DNA of 64,000 nt from Metaruminococcus_A gallistercoris (GTDB lineage: Bacteria > Bacillota > Clostridia > Oscillospirales > Ruminococcaceae). The translations under genes were made by a program, and so were the position numbers. This document shows, piece after piece, positions 49,152-59,045 of this stretch. The first letter of the stretch is position 1. Each line of letters begins with the position of its first letter. The notes beneath the pieces were generated by a model. The model saw only the letters and a program-made list of their open reading frames with translations, ran no database searches and was not told the DNA's origin. The DNA lies in assembly GCA_904394975.1 (NCBI GenBank), contig CAJFNQ010000011.1, positions 1-64,000 of the forward strand, read 5' to 3'.

Positions 49152-50099
49152 CTATTTCCTCTTGGGGACAGGACGTTCGGTATCTTTCAAAATCTGCCCC
49201 AGCACCGCTTCTTTGCTGATGCCGTCCATCCGTGCTTTTCCGCTGAGCTGTACCCGGTGTACGGCGACTGAACCAAACCGTGCGGCAACATCCGACGGGG
49301 TGACAAAATCATTCCCCTTCAGCCAGGCGGACGCCTGCGCCATCTTTACCAGCGCGATGGTTCCGCGCGGGCTGACGCCCGTTTCAAAGCTCGTATTCTG
49401 CCGGGTGGCAGATATCAGACGGACGATGTAACGGTAAACCGCATCGTGCACAAACACCTGCGATACCTCTTTCTGCATCTCCAACAATGCCTTCGCGTTC
49501 ATGAGCGGGCGCAGATGGTCTGTCCGCCTGCCGTCACCGGATTCCCGCGCCATCTGCACCTCGTTTTCAAAGTCTGGATACCCCATTGCAAGGCAGACCA
49601 TGAACCGATCCATCTGCGCCATGGGAAGCGGCTGAGTGCCTGCCGCTCCCAACGGGTTTTGAGTCGCGATGACAAAAAAGGGCGACGGGACCTCACGGGT
49701 CACCCCGTCCACAGTCACCTGACGTTCCTCCATGGTTTCAAGCAGCGCTGACTGGGTTTTCGGAGAGGTACGGTTGATCTCATCTGCAAGCAGCAGATTG
49801 CAGAAAACCGCTCCCGGCTGGTAAACAAATTTTTCCTGATCTCTCCGGTAGATGGAAAAGCCGCTCAGATCAGACGGAAGCACGTCCGGCGTAAACTGCA
49901 CCCGCTTCCAGTCGAGCCCCATGAGTTTGGAAAACGCGAGTGCAAGAGTCGTTTTTCCAACGCCCGGAATGTCCTCTAAAAGAACATGTCCATCCGCCAA
50001 AAGGGCTTCCAAAATCTGTACCGTAAACGCTTCTTTTCCCAAAATAACCTGATTGACCGCTTCAAGTACCGCTTGCGCGGCCGCTCTGTAACCCCCCAT
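49152..50099 (-). CDS. MoxR-family AAA+ ATPase
   Basis: 315 residues. Walker A in LLEDIPGVGKTTLALAFSKL, Walker B LLADEINRTSPKTQSALLE, sensor 1 PFFVIATQNPLGAAGTQPLP and the arginine/sensor 2 region SPRGTIALVKMAQASAWL. Chaperone-type ATPase of the MoxR/DUF58/transglutaminase operon. GGAGGTG before ATG 50099, which is chosen over 50138. Confidence 0.95.
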   Translation of the reverse strand: MGGYRAAAQAVLEAVNQVILGKEAFTVQILEALLADGHVLLEDIPGVGKTTLALAFSKLMGLDWKRVQFTPDVLPSDLSGFSIYRRDQEKFVYQPGAVFCNLLLADEINRTSPKTQSALLETMEERQVTVDGVTREVPSPFFVIATQNPLGAAGTQPLPMAQMDRFMVCLAMGYPDFENEVQMARESGDGRRTDHLRPLMNAKALLEMQKEVSQVFVHDAVYRYIVRLISATRQNTSFETGVSPRGTIALVKMAQASAWLKGNDFVTPSDVAARFGSVAVHRVQLSGKARMDGISKEAVLGQILKDTERPVPKRK

Positions 50100-50127
50100 G
50101 CTGCTCACCTCCGTTTTGTTTGATAAA

Positions 50128-51273
50128 TCACCGGCCAAACATTTCTGCAGCCTGTTTCATATTCTCACGCACCGGCACCTCAAACGGGCAGCGTGTCTCA
50201 CACTGTCCACAGTGAACACACTCCAAAGCGGTATGAGAAAGCGCCGCGTAATGTTCACGCACTGTTTCCGGTACGCTGCCCTGCGCTTTTGCAAGATTCA
50301 GATATTTCGTGACCGCCGCGATGTCGATTCCTTTCGGGCAGGGAGCGCAATGACCACAGTACATGCAGTGCCCTTTCCAGCTGATTTTCGGGAAGGACGC
50401 CAGTGCGGACGCATAATCACGTTCCTGCGCGGAAGCGCTTTCATAAGCAAGGCTTGCTTCCAGCTCTTCTTCTGAATGAACGCCCGACATGACCGCCGCC
50501 ACACCTGGACGGGTCAGCGCGTAATGAATGCACTGAGCCGGTGTGAGCGCCTTACCTGCGGGTGATTTATCACTCAGCAGCTCTCCGCCGCCAAACGCCT
50601 TCATGACCGTAATACCCACGCCCAACCGCTGGCAGGTCTCATACAGTTTTTCACGGTCTGGGTCCATATTGAGCAGCGGTTTTTCATAGCTTTCCTGTTT
50701 GAACAGCGGCTCAAGGTCATCGTCCCCCGGAAGCAGGTCGTAGCAAGGATTGACGCTGAACATCAACACATCAATAAACCCGCTCTCTACCGCTTTCTGC
50801 GCCGCAATGGGGTTATGGCTGCTCAGGCCGATGCAGCGAATCTTCCCCTCTTTTTTCAGCTGCTGCGCATACTGCATGATCTCGCCTTCTGCAATCATAT
50901 CCCACGTCTTCACCGAATCGACAAAATGGATCATACCAATATCAATATAGTCGGTTTTGAGCTGCGTAAGAAGATCATCAAACCCTTTGCGCACCTCGTT
51001 CGGGTCACGCGTTGCTTTGTACTGGCCGTCTTTCCACACAGCGCAAAGATGTGCCTGTAAAACAAATTTATCCCGCCGGCCGGCCAACACGTTTCCGATC
51101 CGCTCCCGCAGATCCGGATCAGGACTATACAGATCCATGCAATTGACTCCGCACTCGATCGCGCGGTCAAACACCCGGCGGGTAAACGCCTCATCTTTTC
51201 CCACAAAGCCCTCACAGCCAAGGCCAATCTCACTGACACGGATTCCGGTCCGGCCCAATACACGGTAGTTCAT
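50128..51273 (-). CDS. aldo/keto reductase with C-terminal ferredoxin domain
   Basis: 381 residues. The AKR barrel has the catalytic tyrosine in CGVNCMDLYSPDPDLRERIG and substrate region IGMIHFVDSVKTWDMIAEGE. The C-terminus carries two cluster motifs, CMYCGHCAPCPKGIDI and CVHCGQCETRCPFEVPV, for [4Fe-4S] centres. This AKR-Fe-S fusion is frequent in anaerobes; the substrate is unknown. ATG 51273 with AGAGGAG. Confidence 0.93.
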   Translation of the reverse strand: MNYRVLGRTGIRVSEIGLGCEGFVGKDEAFTRRVFDRAIECGVNCMDLYSPDPDLRERIGNVLAGRRDKFVLQAHLCAVWKDGQYKATRDPNEVRKGFDDLLTQLKTDYIDIGMIHFVDSVKTWDMIAEGEIMQYAQQLKKEGKIRCIGLSSHNPIAAQKAVESGFIDVLMFSVNPCYDLLPGDDDLEPLFKQESYEKPLLNMDPDREKLYETCQRLGVGITVMKAFGGGELLSDKSPAGKALTPAQCIHYALTRPGVAAVMSGVHSEEELEASLAYESASAQERDYASALASFPKISWKGHCMYCGHCAPCPKGIDIAAVTKYLNLAKAQGSVPETVREHYAALSHTALECVHCGQCETRCPFEVPVRENMKQAAEMFGR

Positions 51274-51344
51274 CTGATTCTCCTCTTTTCTCTTATTATT
51301 TTTTGAGCTTTTTTCAACACGCTTTTTTGTTTCTGATTACAGAA

Positions 51345-51450
51345 TACCATAAAAAGCGCTGGATTTCCATCACGGAAACCCAACGCTCTAAAGTAATCGA
51401 TATTGTTTTTTATTTGTAAAGACGGCTTTTGAGTAATCGCCGTCTTTTAC
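51345..51450. repeat. two hairpins without gene between the AKR and NhaC genes
   Basis: AGCGCTGG...CCAACGCT near 51354-51388, and AAAGACGGC...GCCGTCTTTT near 51417-51450. The latter could terminate transcription. No gene was seen in 51274-51598. Confidence 0.45.
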
Positions 51451-51489
51451 CGTTCGGTTTATAGCAGCACACCAGAAAAAGCACAAACA

Positions 51490-51529
51490 ACAATACCGGC
51501 GGACATTAAAAACGTCCGCCGGTTTCTAT
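51490..51529 (-). terminator. terminator of the NhaC operon
   Basis: ACCGGCGGAC-9-GTCCGCCGGT, T-rich flank on the minus strand, ~70 bp after the NhaC stop. Confidence 0.7.
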
Positions 51530-51598
51530 CAGAATCTCAAAGACTGCGCCGCGCCGGGTCATAAAGTGCTGGATTGACCTGCCCGGCTGCGCCCCGCA

Positions 51599-53098
51599 TC
51601 ATTCGGCAGGCTGTGCAGCATTTCCTTTCGCCTTTTCACGCCGGTAAAGGAAGAACAGAGCGGCAAGCAGCAGGACCGCGCCCACAGCAAGCCCAAGCCA
51701 GCCGTTTTCGGTAAATCCGGAAACCAGGTAACCCACAAAACAGCAAGCCGCTACCAGCAAAGCATACGGAAGCTGGGTGGAAACATGTTCAATGTGATTA
51801 CACCGCGCGCCGGTAGAAGCAAGAATGGTCGTGTCCGAAATCGGAGAGATGTGGTCTCCGCAGACCGCACCCGCAAGAATGGAGGAAACGGTAATGACCA
51901 TGAGCTGGCTTTCCACATCGCCGAAGATAGCGATCGCGATTGGAATCAGAATGCCGAAGGTGCCCCAGGAAGTGCCGGTAGCAAACGCAAGACCCGCTGC
52001 AATAAGGAAGAATACAGCTGGCAGGATGGTAACAGCAAGAGAGGTATCCTGCACAAACTGGCTGACAAAACCGCCTGCGTTGAGGTATTCTTCTCCGCAG
52101 ACACCGCTGAGTGTCCAGGCAAAGGTGAGGATGAGGATTGCCGGGACCATGGCTTTGAAGCCGTCCACCAAGCTTTCGGCGAACTCACGGAAGGTGATGA
52201 TCTTCCGCGGAATATACAGCAAAAAGATGACGATAACCGTAATAAACGAACCAAATACCAACGAAAGAGACGAATTGCAGTTGGCAAATGCGTCGATCAC
52301 ATTGGCGCCTTCCAGAATACCGCCGGTGTAGAGCATACCGCCAATACACAGCACGATAAGCGCCGCAATGGGGAATATAAGGTCGAACACCTTACCCTTT
52401 TTGCCATTGTTTTCCTCTTCGGAAAATTCGCTTTCCTGCGTATGAGCAAACGCATACCGTTTCATCTTTCCGAAATCGACATTGGCAACAATGAGGAAAA
52501 CGACCATGAGGATGGTCAAAAGAGCGTACAGGTTAAATGGGATGGTCTGCAAAAACAGAGAAAATCCATCAATGCTGCTGCTTTCCGGCATACTGGAACC
52601 GACTGCCGCCGCCCAGCTGGAGATTGGGGCGATGATGCAGATCGGCGCTGCGGTTGCGTCGATGATGTAAGCGAGCTTCGCACGGGAAACACCGTGTCGG
52701 TCGGTAACCGGTCCCATAACCGTACCAACGGTAAGGCAGTTAAAATAATCGTCTACAAAAATGATGGCGCCCAGCGCAGAAGTGGCGGCAAGCGCGCCCC
52801 GTTTGGAATGAATGCTCCGCACCGCCCAGTTCCCGTACGCGCGGGAGGCGCCCGAACGGTTGAGCAGTGCCACGATCATCCCCAACAGAACAAGGAAAAT
52901 GATAATGTTCGCATTGCTTCCCACCTTTTCGCCCATGATAGTAAAGGTGGTTTCCAGCGAATCCATTACATGGAAGTTGGTGAAAAACAGTGCTCCCGAC
53001 AGAATGCCGATGAGCAGGGAGATATAGACTTCTTTGGTGATTAATGCGAGAACGATTGCGACAATGGCGGGCACAAGGGCCCATATAGTCTCCTGCAT
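51599..53098 (-). CDS. NhaC-family Na+/H+ antiporter
   Basis: 499 residues with about twelve membrane helices. Blocks include IVFLVLLGMIVALLNRSGAS, IIFVDDYFNCLTVGTVMGPV with the paired aspartates, ATAAPICIIAPISSWAAAVG, FATGTSWGTFGILIPIAIAI and AGAVCGDHISPISDTTILAS. Exchanges sodium, or an organic cation in some relatives, for protons. GGAG-type site before ATG 53098. Upstream GNAT gene 16 bp away is probably cotranscribed. Confidence 0.93.
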   Translation of the reverse strand: MQETIWALVPAIVAIVLALITKEVYISLLIGILSGALFFTNFHVMDSLETTFTIMGEKVGSNANIIIFLVLLGMIVALLNRSGASRAYGNWAVRSIHSKRGALAATSALGAIIFVDDYFNCLTVGTVMGPVTDRHGVSRAKLAYIIDATAAPICIIAPISSWAAAVGSSMPESSSIDGFSLFLQTIPFNLYALLTILMVVFLIVANVDFGKMKRYAFAHTQESEFSEEENNGKKGKVFDLIFPIAALIVLCIGGMLYTGGILEGANVIDAFANCNSSLSLVFGSFITVIVIFLLYIPRKIITFREFAESLVDGFKAMVPAILILTFAWTLSGVCGEEYLNAGGFVSQFVQDTSLAVTILPAVFFLIAAGLAFATGTSWGTFGILIPIAIAIFGDVESQLMVITVSSILAGAVCGDHISPISDTTILASTGARCNHIEHVSTQLPYALLVAACCFVGYLVSGFTENGWLGLAVGAVLLLAALFFLYRREKAKGNAAQPAE

Positions 53099-53113
53099 GT
53101 TATTTCTCCTCCG

Positions 53114-53596
53114 TTATTTTTTTGTTGCCTGTTCAATGGCTTCCCCTGCCAAACGGTAGGTGGTCCACTCATCCATGGGAACGGCACCCATACTCCGGTA
53201 AAACCGGATAGACGGCTCGTTCCAGTTTAAACAGGTCCACTCCATCCGTTTGCAGCCGCGGCGGACTGCTTCGGCCGCCACCGCTTGAAACAGCGCTTTT
53301 CCAATTCCAAGGCCACGCTTGTCCGGGTCAACATACAGATCTTCCAGATGGATTCCCGTCCGGCCAATAAAGGTGGAAAAATTTTCAAAGAAGAGCGCAA
53401 AGCCAACCGGCTCTCCTTCATATTCCGCCAGAAAAACATCCGCCGCATGCCGGTCGAACACAAACTCTTTGAGAATCTCCTCTGTTGCGACGACCTCGTC
53501 CGACATTTTTTCATACGCAGCGATTTTTCGAATAAACGATAAAACCAGAGCGGCGTCTTCTTTTTGCGCGACTCTGATCTTCAGTGCGTCTGCCAC
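53114..53596 (-). CDS. GNAT-family N-acetyltransferase
   Basis: 160 residues. VDPDKRGLGIGKALFQAVAA is the acetyl-CoA motif and CKRMEWTCLNWNEPSIRFYR with FYRSMGAVPMDEWTTYRL completes the fold, as in diamine/spermidine N-acetyltransferase-like members. Substrate not certain. AGGAGGGG before ATG 53596; promoter at 53629-53657. Confidence 0.9.
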   Translation of the reverse strand: MADALKIRVAQKEDAALVLSFIRKIAAYEKMSDEVVATEEILKEFVFDRHAADVFLAEYEGEPVGFALFFENFSTFIGRTGIHLEDLYVDPDKRGLGIGKALFQAVAAEAVRRGCKRMEWTCLNWNEPSIRFYRSMGAVPMDEWTTYRLAGEAIEQATKK

Positions 53597-53628
53597 ACTG
53601 ACCCCTCCTCTTATGACTGATTAGTTAT

Positions 53629-53657
53629 AGAATAACAAATTCCGGCATGCGATTCAA
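53629..53657 (-). promoter_or_regulatory. promoter of the GNAT-NhaC unit
   Basis: Minus-strand TTGAAT (53652-53657), 17 bp, TATTCT (53629-53634). The remainder of 53660-54043 is a spacer with AT-rich stretches and one weak AAAAAGC/GCTTTTT hairpin; no supportable gene. Confidence 0.6.
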
Positions 53658-54043
53658 CGAAAGGACAAAAAGACAGCGGAATCGACAAAACTTACCATGT
53701 TGTTTTGGCAATAAATACCATGCGAATGGTTCAGCGGCAGGATATGCGGACCATAAAAGAACCATTCGACTAATCCAAACCCCAAAACAATCCACAAGTA
53801 AAAAAGCCGCCCGATATAAACGAGCAGCTTTTTGGTTGCTAAAGTTATATTTTGTGTAAACGTTGTGCGCTTCTGAATCGCCCAAACCGCCGAACGAACA
53901 GTCCGGCGCCATAATGCTTTATACAAAATGTATTATTTATAAGATTATATACAATATTTCGCCTTTTTTACCCCTTCAGACTGCATACAACCTGTTTTGC
54001 CGCCAAAAATTACAAGTGTTTTCATTGGCGCGCAACACCCATT

Positions 54044-54382
54044 TTAATCCTTTTTCATATTCAGCTTTGAACCATAGGTCTCGCCCCATTCGGAAAGCGC
54101 GTGAACAACCGGACGAAGGCTTTGCCCCAATTCGGTGAGTGTGTATTCAACACGCGGGGGCACTTCAGCGTATGCGCGCCGGGTAAGCAGACCGCTTTGC
54201 TCCATATCCCGCAGATTAGCCGTCAAAACCTTCTGGGTGATGTTTCCAACCGAGCGTTTCAATTCGCTGAACCGTTTGGTTCCATCAAGCAAATCCCGTA
54301 TAATCAATACCTTCCAACGGTTGCTGACCAGCTGAAGCGCTAGCTCAACCGGGCAGGAAGGTGTAGAAGACTGTTTCATCAT
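54044..54382 (-). CDS. HxlR-family transcriptional regulator
   Basis: 112 residues, winged helix. CPVELALQLVSNRWKVLIIR, then DLLDGTKRFSELKRSVGNIT, QKVLTANLRDMEQSGLLTRR and PPRVEYTLTELGQSLRPVVH form the full HxlR core. The N-terminal cysteine, often redox- or aldehyde-sensing, is present (CPVE). ATG 54382 with GGAGG. Divergent from the GT2 gene. Confidence 0.94.
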   Translation of the reverse strand: MMKQSSTPSCPVELALQLVSNRWKVLIIRDLLDGTKRFSELKRSVGNITQKVLTANLRDMEQSGLLTRRAYAEVPPRVEYTLTELGQSLRPVVHALSEWGETYGSKLNMKKD

Positions 54383-54525
54383 GCTTCCTCCGTTTTCATC
54401 ATCAAAAGCGTTTGATCTCTTCTATTATAAATTTCCGGCTGGAAGATTGCAAGGCCGCAAAAGACTTGTTTACTTTCTTTCCGGGTTTTGATATCATAAA
54501 AACAGTAAGAAAGGGGCTGTGTTAT

Positions 54526-55512
54526 TTGGAAAACACCCTGTATGTCGTTATCCCCTGTTACAATGAGCAGGAAGTTCTGCACGAAACCGCTTCCCGCCTG
54601 CAGATAAAAATGCGGGAGCTCATGGAAAAAGGGAAAATCTCCCACAACAGCAGAATCTTGTTTGTGAATGACGGCTCGAAAGACGCGACCTGGGACATCA
54701 TCTGTTCCCTGCACGAAAAAGACCCGTTGTTTTCCGGAGCGAACCTTTCCCGGAACCGCGGGCATCAAAACGCGCTGCTGGCCGGGCTGATGACTGCGAA
54801 AGAACAGGCGTCGATGGTCGTTTCCATGGACGCGGATCTTCAGGACGATATCAACGCCATGGAACAGATGATCGACCTTTACCTTGAAGGATGTGACATT
54901 GTTTACGGCGTACGCAGTCAGCGGAAGAAAGACACCTTTTTCAAACGGTTTACCGCGGAAGGCTTTTACCGGCTGATGCGGCTGCTTGGTGTGGAGACCG
55001 TGTTCAACCACGCGGATTACCGGTTGATGAGCCGCCGTGCGCTTGAAGGTTTGGCGGAATTTAAAGAGGTCAACCTTTTCCTGCGCGGAATCGTTCCCAT
55101 GATTGGTTTTAAAACTGCCTGCGTTACCTATGAACGGGCCGAACGCTTTGCCGGTGAAAGCAAATATCCCCTCAAAAAAATGCTGGCGTTTGCGCTGGAA
55201 GGCATTACCTCTTTAAGCATAAAGCCCATCCGTCTCATCACACTGCTGGGGTTTCTGGTGTTTATTGTGAGCATCGCCATGCTGATTTATATTCTCGTAA
55301 GCTTCTGTACCGGAGCCGCGGTTCCGGGCTGGGCAAGCATGACCATTTCCGTCTGGGCGATCGGAGGGCTTACTCTGCTTTCAATTGGTGTGGTTGGAGA
55401 ATACATTGGAAAAATCTACCTGGAAGTCAAACAGCGGCCTCGGTTTCTCATTGAAGACTACCGGAACGCACCGCCGGACACGTCGGAAACAGAAAACAGC
55501 CAACAACAGTGA
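54526..55512 (+). CDS. GT2 polyprenyl-phosphate glycosyltransferase (DPM1/GtrB-like)
   Basis: 328 residues. GT-A domain: YVVIPCYNEQEVLHETASRL, ILFVNDGSKDATWDII, NLSRNRGHQNALLAGL, VVSMDADLQDDINAMEQMID with the DxD, and DIVYGVRSQRKKDTFFKRFT. Two C-terminal membrane helices (IRLITLLGFLVFIVSIAMLI; ISVWAIGGLTLLSIGVVGEY). Loads a sugar on undecaprenyl phosphate for surface glycosylation. TTG 54526 follows AAAGGGG. Confidence 0.92.
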   Translation: MENTLYVVIPCYNEQEVLHETASRLQIKMRELMEKGKISHNSRILFVNDGSKDATWDIICSLHEKDPLFSGANLSRNRGHQNALLAGLMTAKEQASMVVSMDADLQDDINAMEQMIDLYLEGCDIVYGVRSQRKKDTFFKRFTAEGFYRLMRLLGVETVFNHADYRLMSRRALEGLAEFKEVNLFLRGIVPMIGFKTACVTYERAERFAGESKYPLKKMLAFALEGITSLSIKPIRLITLLGFLVFIVSIAMLIYILVSFCTGAAVPGWASMTISVWAIGGLTLLSIGVVGEYIGKIYLEVKQRPRFLIEDYRNAPPDTSETENSQQQ

Positions 55513-55587
55513 ATGTTCCAAGCATATCGTTTCATACCCATGTTGAGGATTCTCTTTGAACGCCAGACAAAAAAGGAGGAGCAACCC

Positions 55588-57393
55588 ATGAAAAAAGCCA
55601 AAAAGGCGCTGTTACTTCTGCTTGCGGCAGCGCTCATTCTCTCATCCACAGGCTGCCATAATGAAAACACACAGCAGGATTTTGACGCATTTATTGAAGA
55701 TGAATTCGTAAGCACCATGCAAAGTGATTATATCACCGCTCATTCTTACCTGCAAAAGCCGGAGGACTTCGGGGTTGACGTTTCCAAGCTGGAGGTTTCA
55801 CTGGGGCTTACCTACAGTGATGAAGACCTTGAACTGGCAAAAGAATCCGTAAACGCCTCATACGACGCATTCAAAGCATTCAACCGCAGCAGCTTAACAT
55901 CCGAACAGCAGGACACTTACGATATTTATAATTATCAAATTACTTTAAGCAAAAAATTAAACGACGATAAATTCGATTACTATGCCAGCGCTTTTGAAAG
56001 CATGGGCGGTATCCATTACCAGCTTCCCGTGCTGTTTGCCGACTGGGAGGTCCGCAGCGAGCAAGATGTCATTGACCTCATCACCCTGCTCGGTGACGTA
56101 AAGCCTTACGTAGATACCGCGCTGGAGTACACCAAAAAGCAGGAGGAAAAGGGCCTTCTGATGGTGGACTTCGATTCGGTCATCGATTATTGTAACGGGA
56201 TATTGGAAAAAGGGGAAAACAGCTCCATCCTCTCTTCCATGAAAGACAGCATTGCCGCGCTCAATTTGGGCGAAGAGAAAACGGAACAGTATACAAGTCA
56301 GCTGCAGGAGGCGTTCCGTTCCTCTTTCCTGCCGGCGTATGAAGCGATCCGTAGCACGATGCAGCAGCTCAAAGAAACCGGCACCAACAACACCGAAGGC
56401 CTTGCGAAATTTGAACACGGAAAAGAGTATTTCGAGCTTTTGCTCCAGCAGAACATCGGCTCCAACAAATCGGTCGATGAGATTCGCCAGATGATGGAAA
56501 ACGCCTACGACAGTCATCTTTCCAAGCTGCAGTCGATCCTGCTTCAGAACCCGGACGCCATGGACGCCATGCTCGCCTATGAGTTCCCTGAAACCGGATA
56601 CACAAGCTACGCCGACATCATGAACGATATTCAAAGCAAATTCTTTAACGAATTTCCCGCTGTAAACGATCTTACCTTCAATATTGTCGATATCAATGAA
56701 GAGATCGCCTCCGATTCCGGCGTCACCGCCTATTTCAACATTCCCACCATTGACGGAAACCCGGTCAAACAGCTCCGTGTAAACCCCACGACCAACGATG
56801 TGACGAGTATCGCCACCTATGCGACGGTCGCGCACGAAGGTTTTCCGGGGCATATGTATCAGTACGCTTACCTGTATGAAAACACCGACTCCAACTACCG
56901 TAAGGTTCTTGCAGACAGCCTTGCCTATACAGAAGGGTTCGCTGTTTACGCGCAGTATGAAGCGTTCCGCTATCTGGACAGTGTAGACCCCGCTCTCCTC
57001 GCGGCATACCGGGAAAATGAACTGCTGACCTACTGTGCCATTATCTTAATGGATATTGGCATTCATTACGACGGCTGGTCGTTCGAAGACTTTAAAACCA
57101 ACATGGCTCTTTATGGGTTTGTGACCGATGATGATGAAGCCATGAGAGAACAGTATAACCAGCTTCAGGCAAACCCGTGCGCTTTTGAGCCTTATTATGT
57201 GGGATATCATGAAATCGTCAATCTCAAGGGAATGGCACAAACAGAACTGGGTGACCTGTTTGATGAAAAGGAATTCAACGAAGCACTGTTAAAAAGCGGT
57301 GCCGCTCCATTTTCAGTGGTACAGAAAAACATGGAAGAGTATATTGAAACAGCCGCATACACCGATGCTCAGTTTGCCAAATCAGCCGCTTAA
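55588..57393 (+). CDS. DUF885-family lipoprotein (metalloprotease-like)
   Basis: 601 residues. Lipobox in LLLLAAALILSSTGC. The body is the DUF885 fold with the zinc motif TVAHEGFPGHMYQYAYLY (HExxxH) and SLAYTEGFAVYAQYEAFRYL supplying the downstream acid. Probably a surface-attached metallopeptidase; the substrate is unknown. AAAGGAGGAG before ATG 55588. It follows the GT2 gene by 75 bp and ends at a strong terminator. Confidence 0.92.
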   Translation: MKKAKKALLLLLAAALILSSTGCHNENTQQDFDAFIEDEFVSTMQSDYITAHSYLQKPEDFGVDVSKLEVSLGLTYSDEDLELAKESVNASYDAFKAFNRSSLTSEQQDTYDIYNYQITLSKKLNDDKFDYYASAFESMGGIHYQLPVLFADWEVRSEQDVIDLITLLGDVKPYVDTALEYTKKQEEKGLLMVDFDSVIDYCNGILEKGENSSILSSMKDSIAALNLGEEKTEQYTSQLQEAFRSSFLPAYEAIRSTMQQLKETGTNNTEGLAKFEHGKEYFELLLQQNIGSNKSVDEIRQMMENAYDSHLSKLQSILLQNPDAMDAMLAYEFPETGYTSYADIMNDIQSKFFNEFPAVNDLTFNIVDINEEIASDSGVTAYFNIPTIDGNPVKQLRVNPTTNDVTSIATYATVAHEGFPGHMYQYAYLYENTDSNYRKVLADSLAYTEGFAVYAQYEAFRYLDSVDPALLAAYRENELLTYCAIILMDIGIHYDGWSFEDFKTNMALYGFVTDDDEAMREQYNQLQANPCAFEPYYVGYHEIVNLKGMAQTELGDLFDEKEFNEALLKSGAAPFSVVQKNMEEYIETAAYTDAQFAKSAA

Positions 57394-57425
57394 AAAGAAA
57401 ATAGAGCCATGCAACGAAATACATA

Positions 57426-57465
57426 AACAAAAGGTTCCTGTTTTAATGAACAGGAACCTTTTGTC
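57426..57465. terminator. terminator of the DUF885 gene
   Basis: AAAAGGTTCCTGTT-loop-AACAGGAACCTTTT. Confidence 0.85.
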
Positions 57466-57606
57466 ATGTGAAAGCAGAAGGCCGAATGTTTCTCTGCTTC
57501 AAAAGCACAAAACCCTATTCAAAACAAGTTTCGCCTGTCAATGAAATGCCCGGGCAAAAATGTTCATTTCAAAATAAACCATCCTGCCTCTTGCCCGGCT
57601 GATCGC

Positions 57607-58041
57607 TCAATAACTTTCCTGCATTTCGGCATCCTGTTTGGTTTTGTGTACGGTACCAAACGGATGATGCGGCGGCGCATAAACCGAAAACAGCTTTAGC
57701 GGTGTTCTTCCCGTATTGATGATGTTATGCCAGGTACATGCCGGAACCAAAATCGCGCAATTTTCCACCACTTTTTTACGGTAATCCAAATTGTCTTTCT
57801 TCGGTCCCATTTTTACAAGCGCGCAGCCAGATTCAATATAGATGAGCTGATCTGTATCGGAATGCATCTCCAAGCCTATATCTCCGCCAGCGGGTATGCT
57901 CATCAAAGTGACCTGTAAGCAATTCCCTGTCCAAAGTGCTGTGCGGTAATAAGGGTTCATTCCGGAAAGCCGTTTCATATCAAAAACCACCGGATAAGGG
58001 CCGTGATCTTTAATCCGGAATTTGCCAGACCTATTCTGCAA
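57607..58041 (-). CDS. cupin-domain protein
   Basis: 144 residues. RTALWTGNCLQVTLMSIPAG then GDIGLEMHSDTDQLIYIESG, and ILVPACTWHNIINTG with the second histidine, a standard cupin. Frequent in anaerobes next to stress genes; function unknown. TTG 58041 lies nine bases after AAAGGAGG and is chosen over the open frame to 58104. Confidence 0.85.
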   Translation of the reverse strand: MQNRSGKFRIKDHGPYPVVFDMKRLSGMNPYYRTALWTGNCLQVTLMSIPAGGDIGLEMHSDTDQLIYIESGCALVKMGPKKDNLDYRKKVVENCAILVPACTWHNIINTGRTPLKLFSVYAPPHHPFGTVHKTKQDAEMQESY

Positions 58042-58172
58042 TGGCTCGAACCTCCTTTCAAACGATTCTGTATCATTATATGATTTTCGACAAAAACCGT
58101 GCATGCTGTATCCGGTGATACTGCCGCGGAAAGACGCATAAACTATGAACAGTACGGTTGAGGAGGGATTCT

Positions 58173-58730
58173 ATGGGCTTAAAATCATGGTCCGCCCCGG
58201 AAAAATGGATTCTGGCTGGTATTCCGGCGCTGTTTCTGATTGGTTCGGTACTGCATTTCGCGTACCAGCTTCTGGGGCAAAACCCGGTAGCAGGGTTGCT
58301 TTTCCCGGTAAACGAAAGTGTTTGGGAGCATTGTAAAATGGTGCTTCTGCCTGTTATCCTATGGTGGTCAACCTATTACTGCTGCCGCGGGAAAAAGCAC
58401 GGGGTTTCGAAAGACAAGTGGTTTAGCGCGGCGCTGTGGGCCCTGCTGTCTGCATGGATTGCCGTTCCACTGCTTTTCTACTTTTATACCCAGGCGTTTG
58501 GTGTGGAACTGTTATGGGTAGATATCATCATTTTGTTTGCAGCATTTCTGTTTGGGCAGCTGCTGGGACTGCACCTCTTTCGGTACGGAACAGGAATCCC
58601 CGCTTGGATACCCATCTGCGTTTTCATATTCCTGCTGCTGGTATTTATGGTATTCACCTTTTTCCCACCGCACATTCCTCTGTTTGAGGATGCTGTGACC
58701 GCGGCTTATGGGATTCAATGGTTTATTTGA
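58173..58730 (+). CDS. DUF6512-like membrane protein
   Basis: 185 residues, five to six membrane helices (WILAGIPALFLIGSVLHFAY; MVLLPVILWWSTYYCC; FSAALWALLSAWIAVPLLFY; DIIILFAAFLFGQLLGLHLF; IPICVFIFLLLVFMVFTFFP). The loop LLFPVNESVWEHCKM and the end HIPLFEDAVTAAYGIQ are conserved in this family of unknown function. GAGGAGGG before ATG 58173. Confidence 0.8.
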   Translation: MGLKSWSAPEKWILAGIPALFLIGSVLHFAYQLLGQNPVAGLLFPVNESVWEHCKMVLLPVILWWSTYYCCRGKKHGVSKDKWFSAALWALLSAWIAVPLLFYFYTQAFGVELLWVDIIILFAAFLFGQLLGLHLFRYGTGIPAWIPICVFIFLLLVFMVFTFFPPHIPLFEDAVTAAYGIQWFI

Positions 58731-58811
58731 ATCGGGAAACCAATACGCATTCTTTCAGCCTCTGTCTAACAATTTTAAAAGGGGTTCGCCTCACTGTTTG
58801 ATTCGAGATTG

Positions 58812-58846
58812 AAAAAAGCACCGCATATAAGCGGTGCTTTTTTCAT
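58812..58846 (+). terminator. terminator of the DUF6512-like gene
   Basis: AAAAAAGCACCGC-loop-GCGGTGCTTTTTT. The following stretch to 59045 holds nothing I can support as a gene. Confidence 0.9.
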
Positions 58847-59045
58847 ATATATTTTGTTTCACAGCAGAAAAACGAAACCTTTACCGCTACCTAATCTTCC
58901 CCCAAACGGTTGCTTGCATCGCCGCAACAAAAACAGGCAGAGCGGCCCGGGGGCCCGCTCTGCTGTTCGAACAACCTACTTTCACCCCGTGCTGAAAAGC
59001 GTTTGCGCTGAGCAAACGTTTCTTTCGCGACGAGGCAGTAAACGC

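Noticed and set aside
51785..53044. A 419-codon rightward frame opposite the NhaC gene
   Set aside because: Arg/Asp/Asn-rich shadow of a membrane protein on the other strand.
53647..53912. Small frames on both strands between the GNAT and HxlR genes
   Set aside because: No ribosome sites, overlapping each other, biased composition; treated as spacer.
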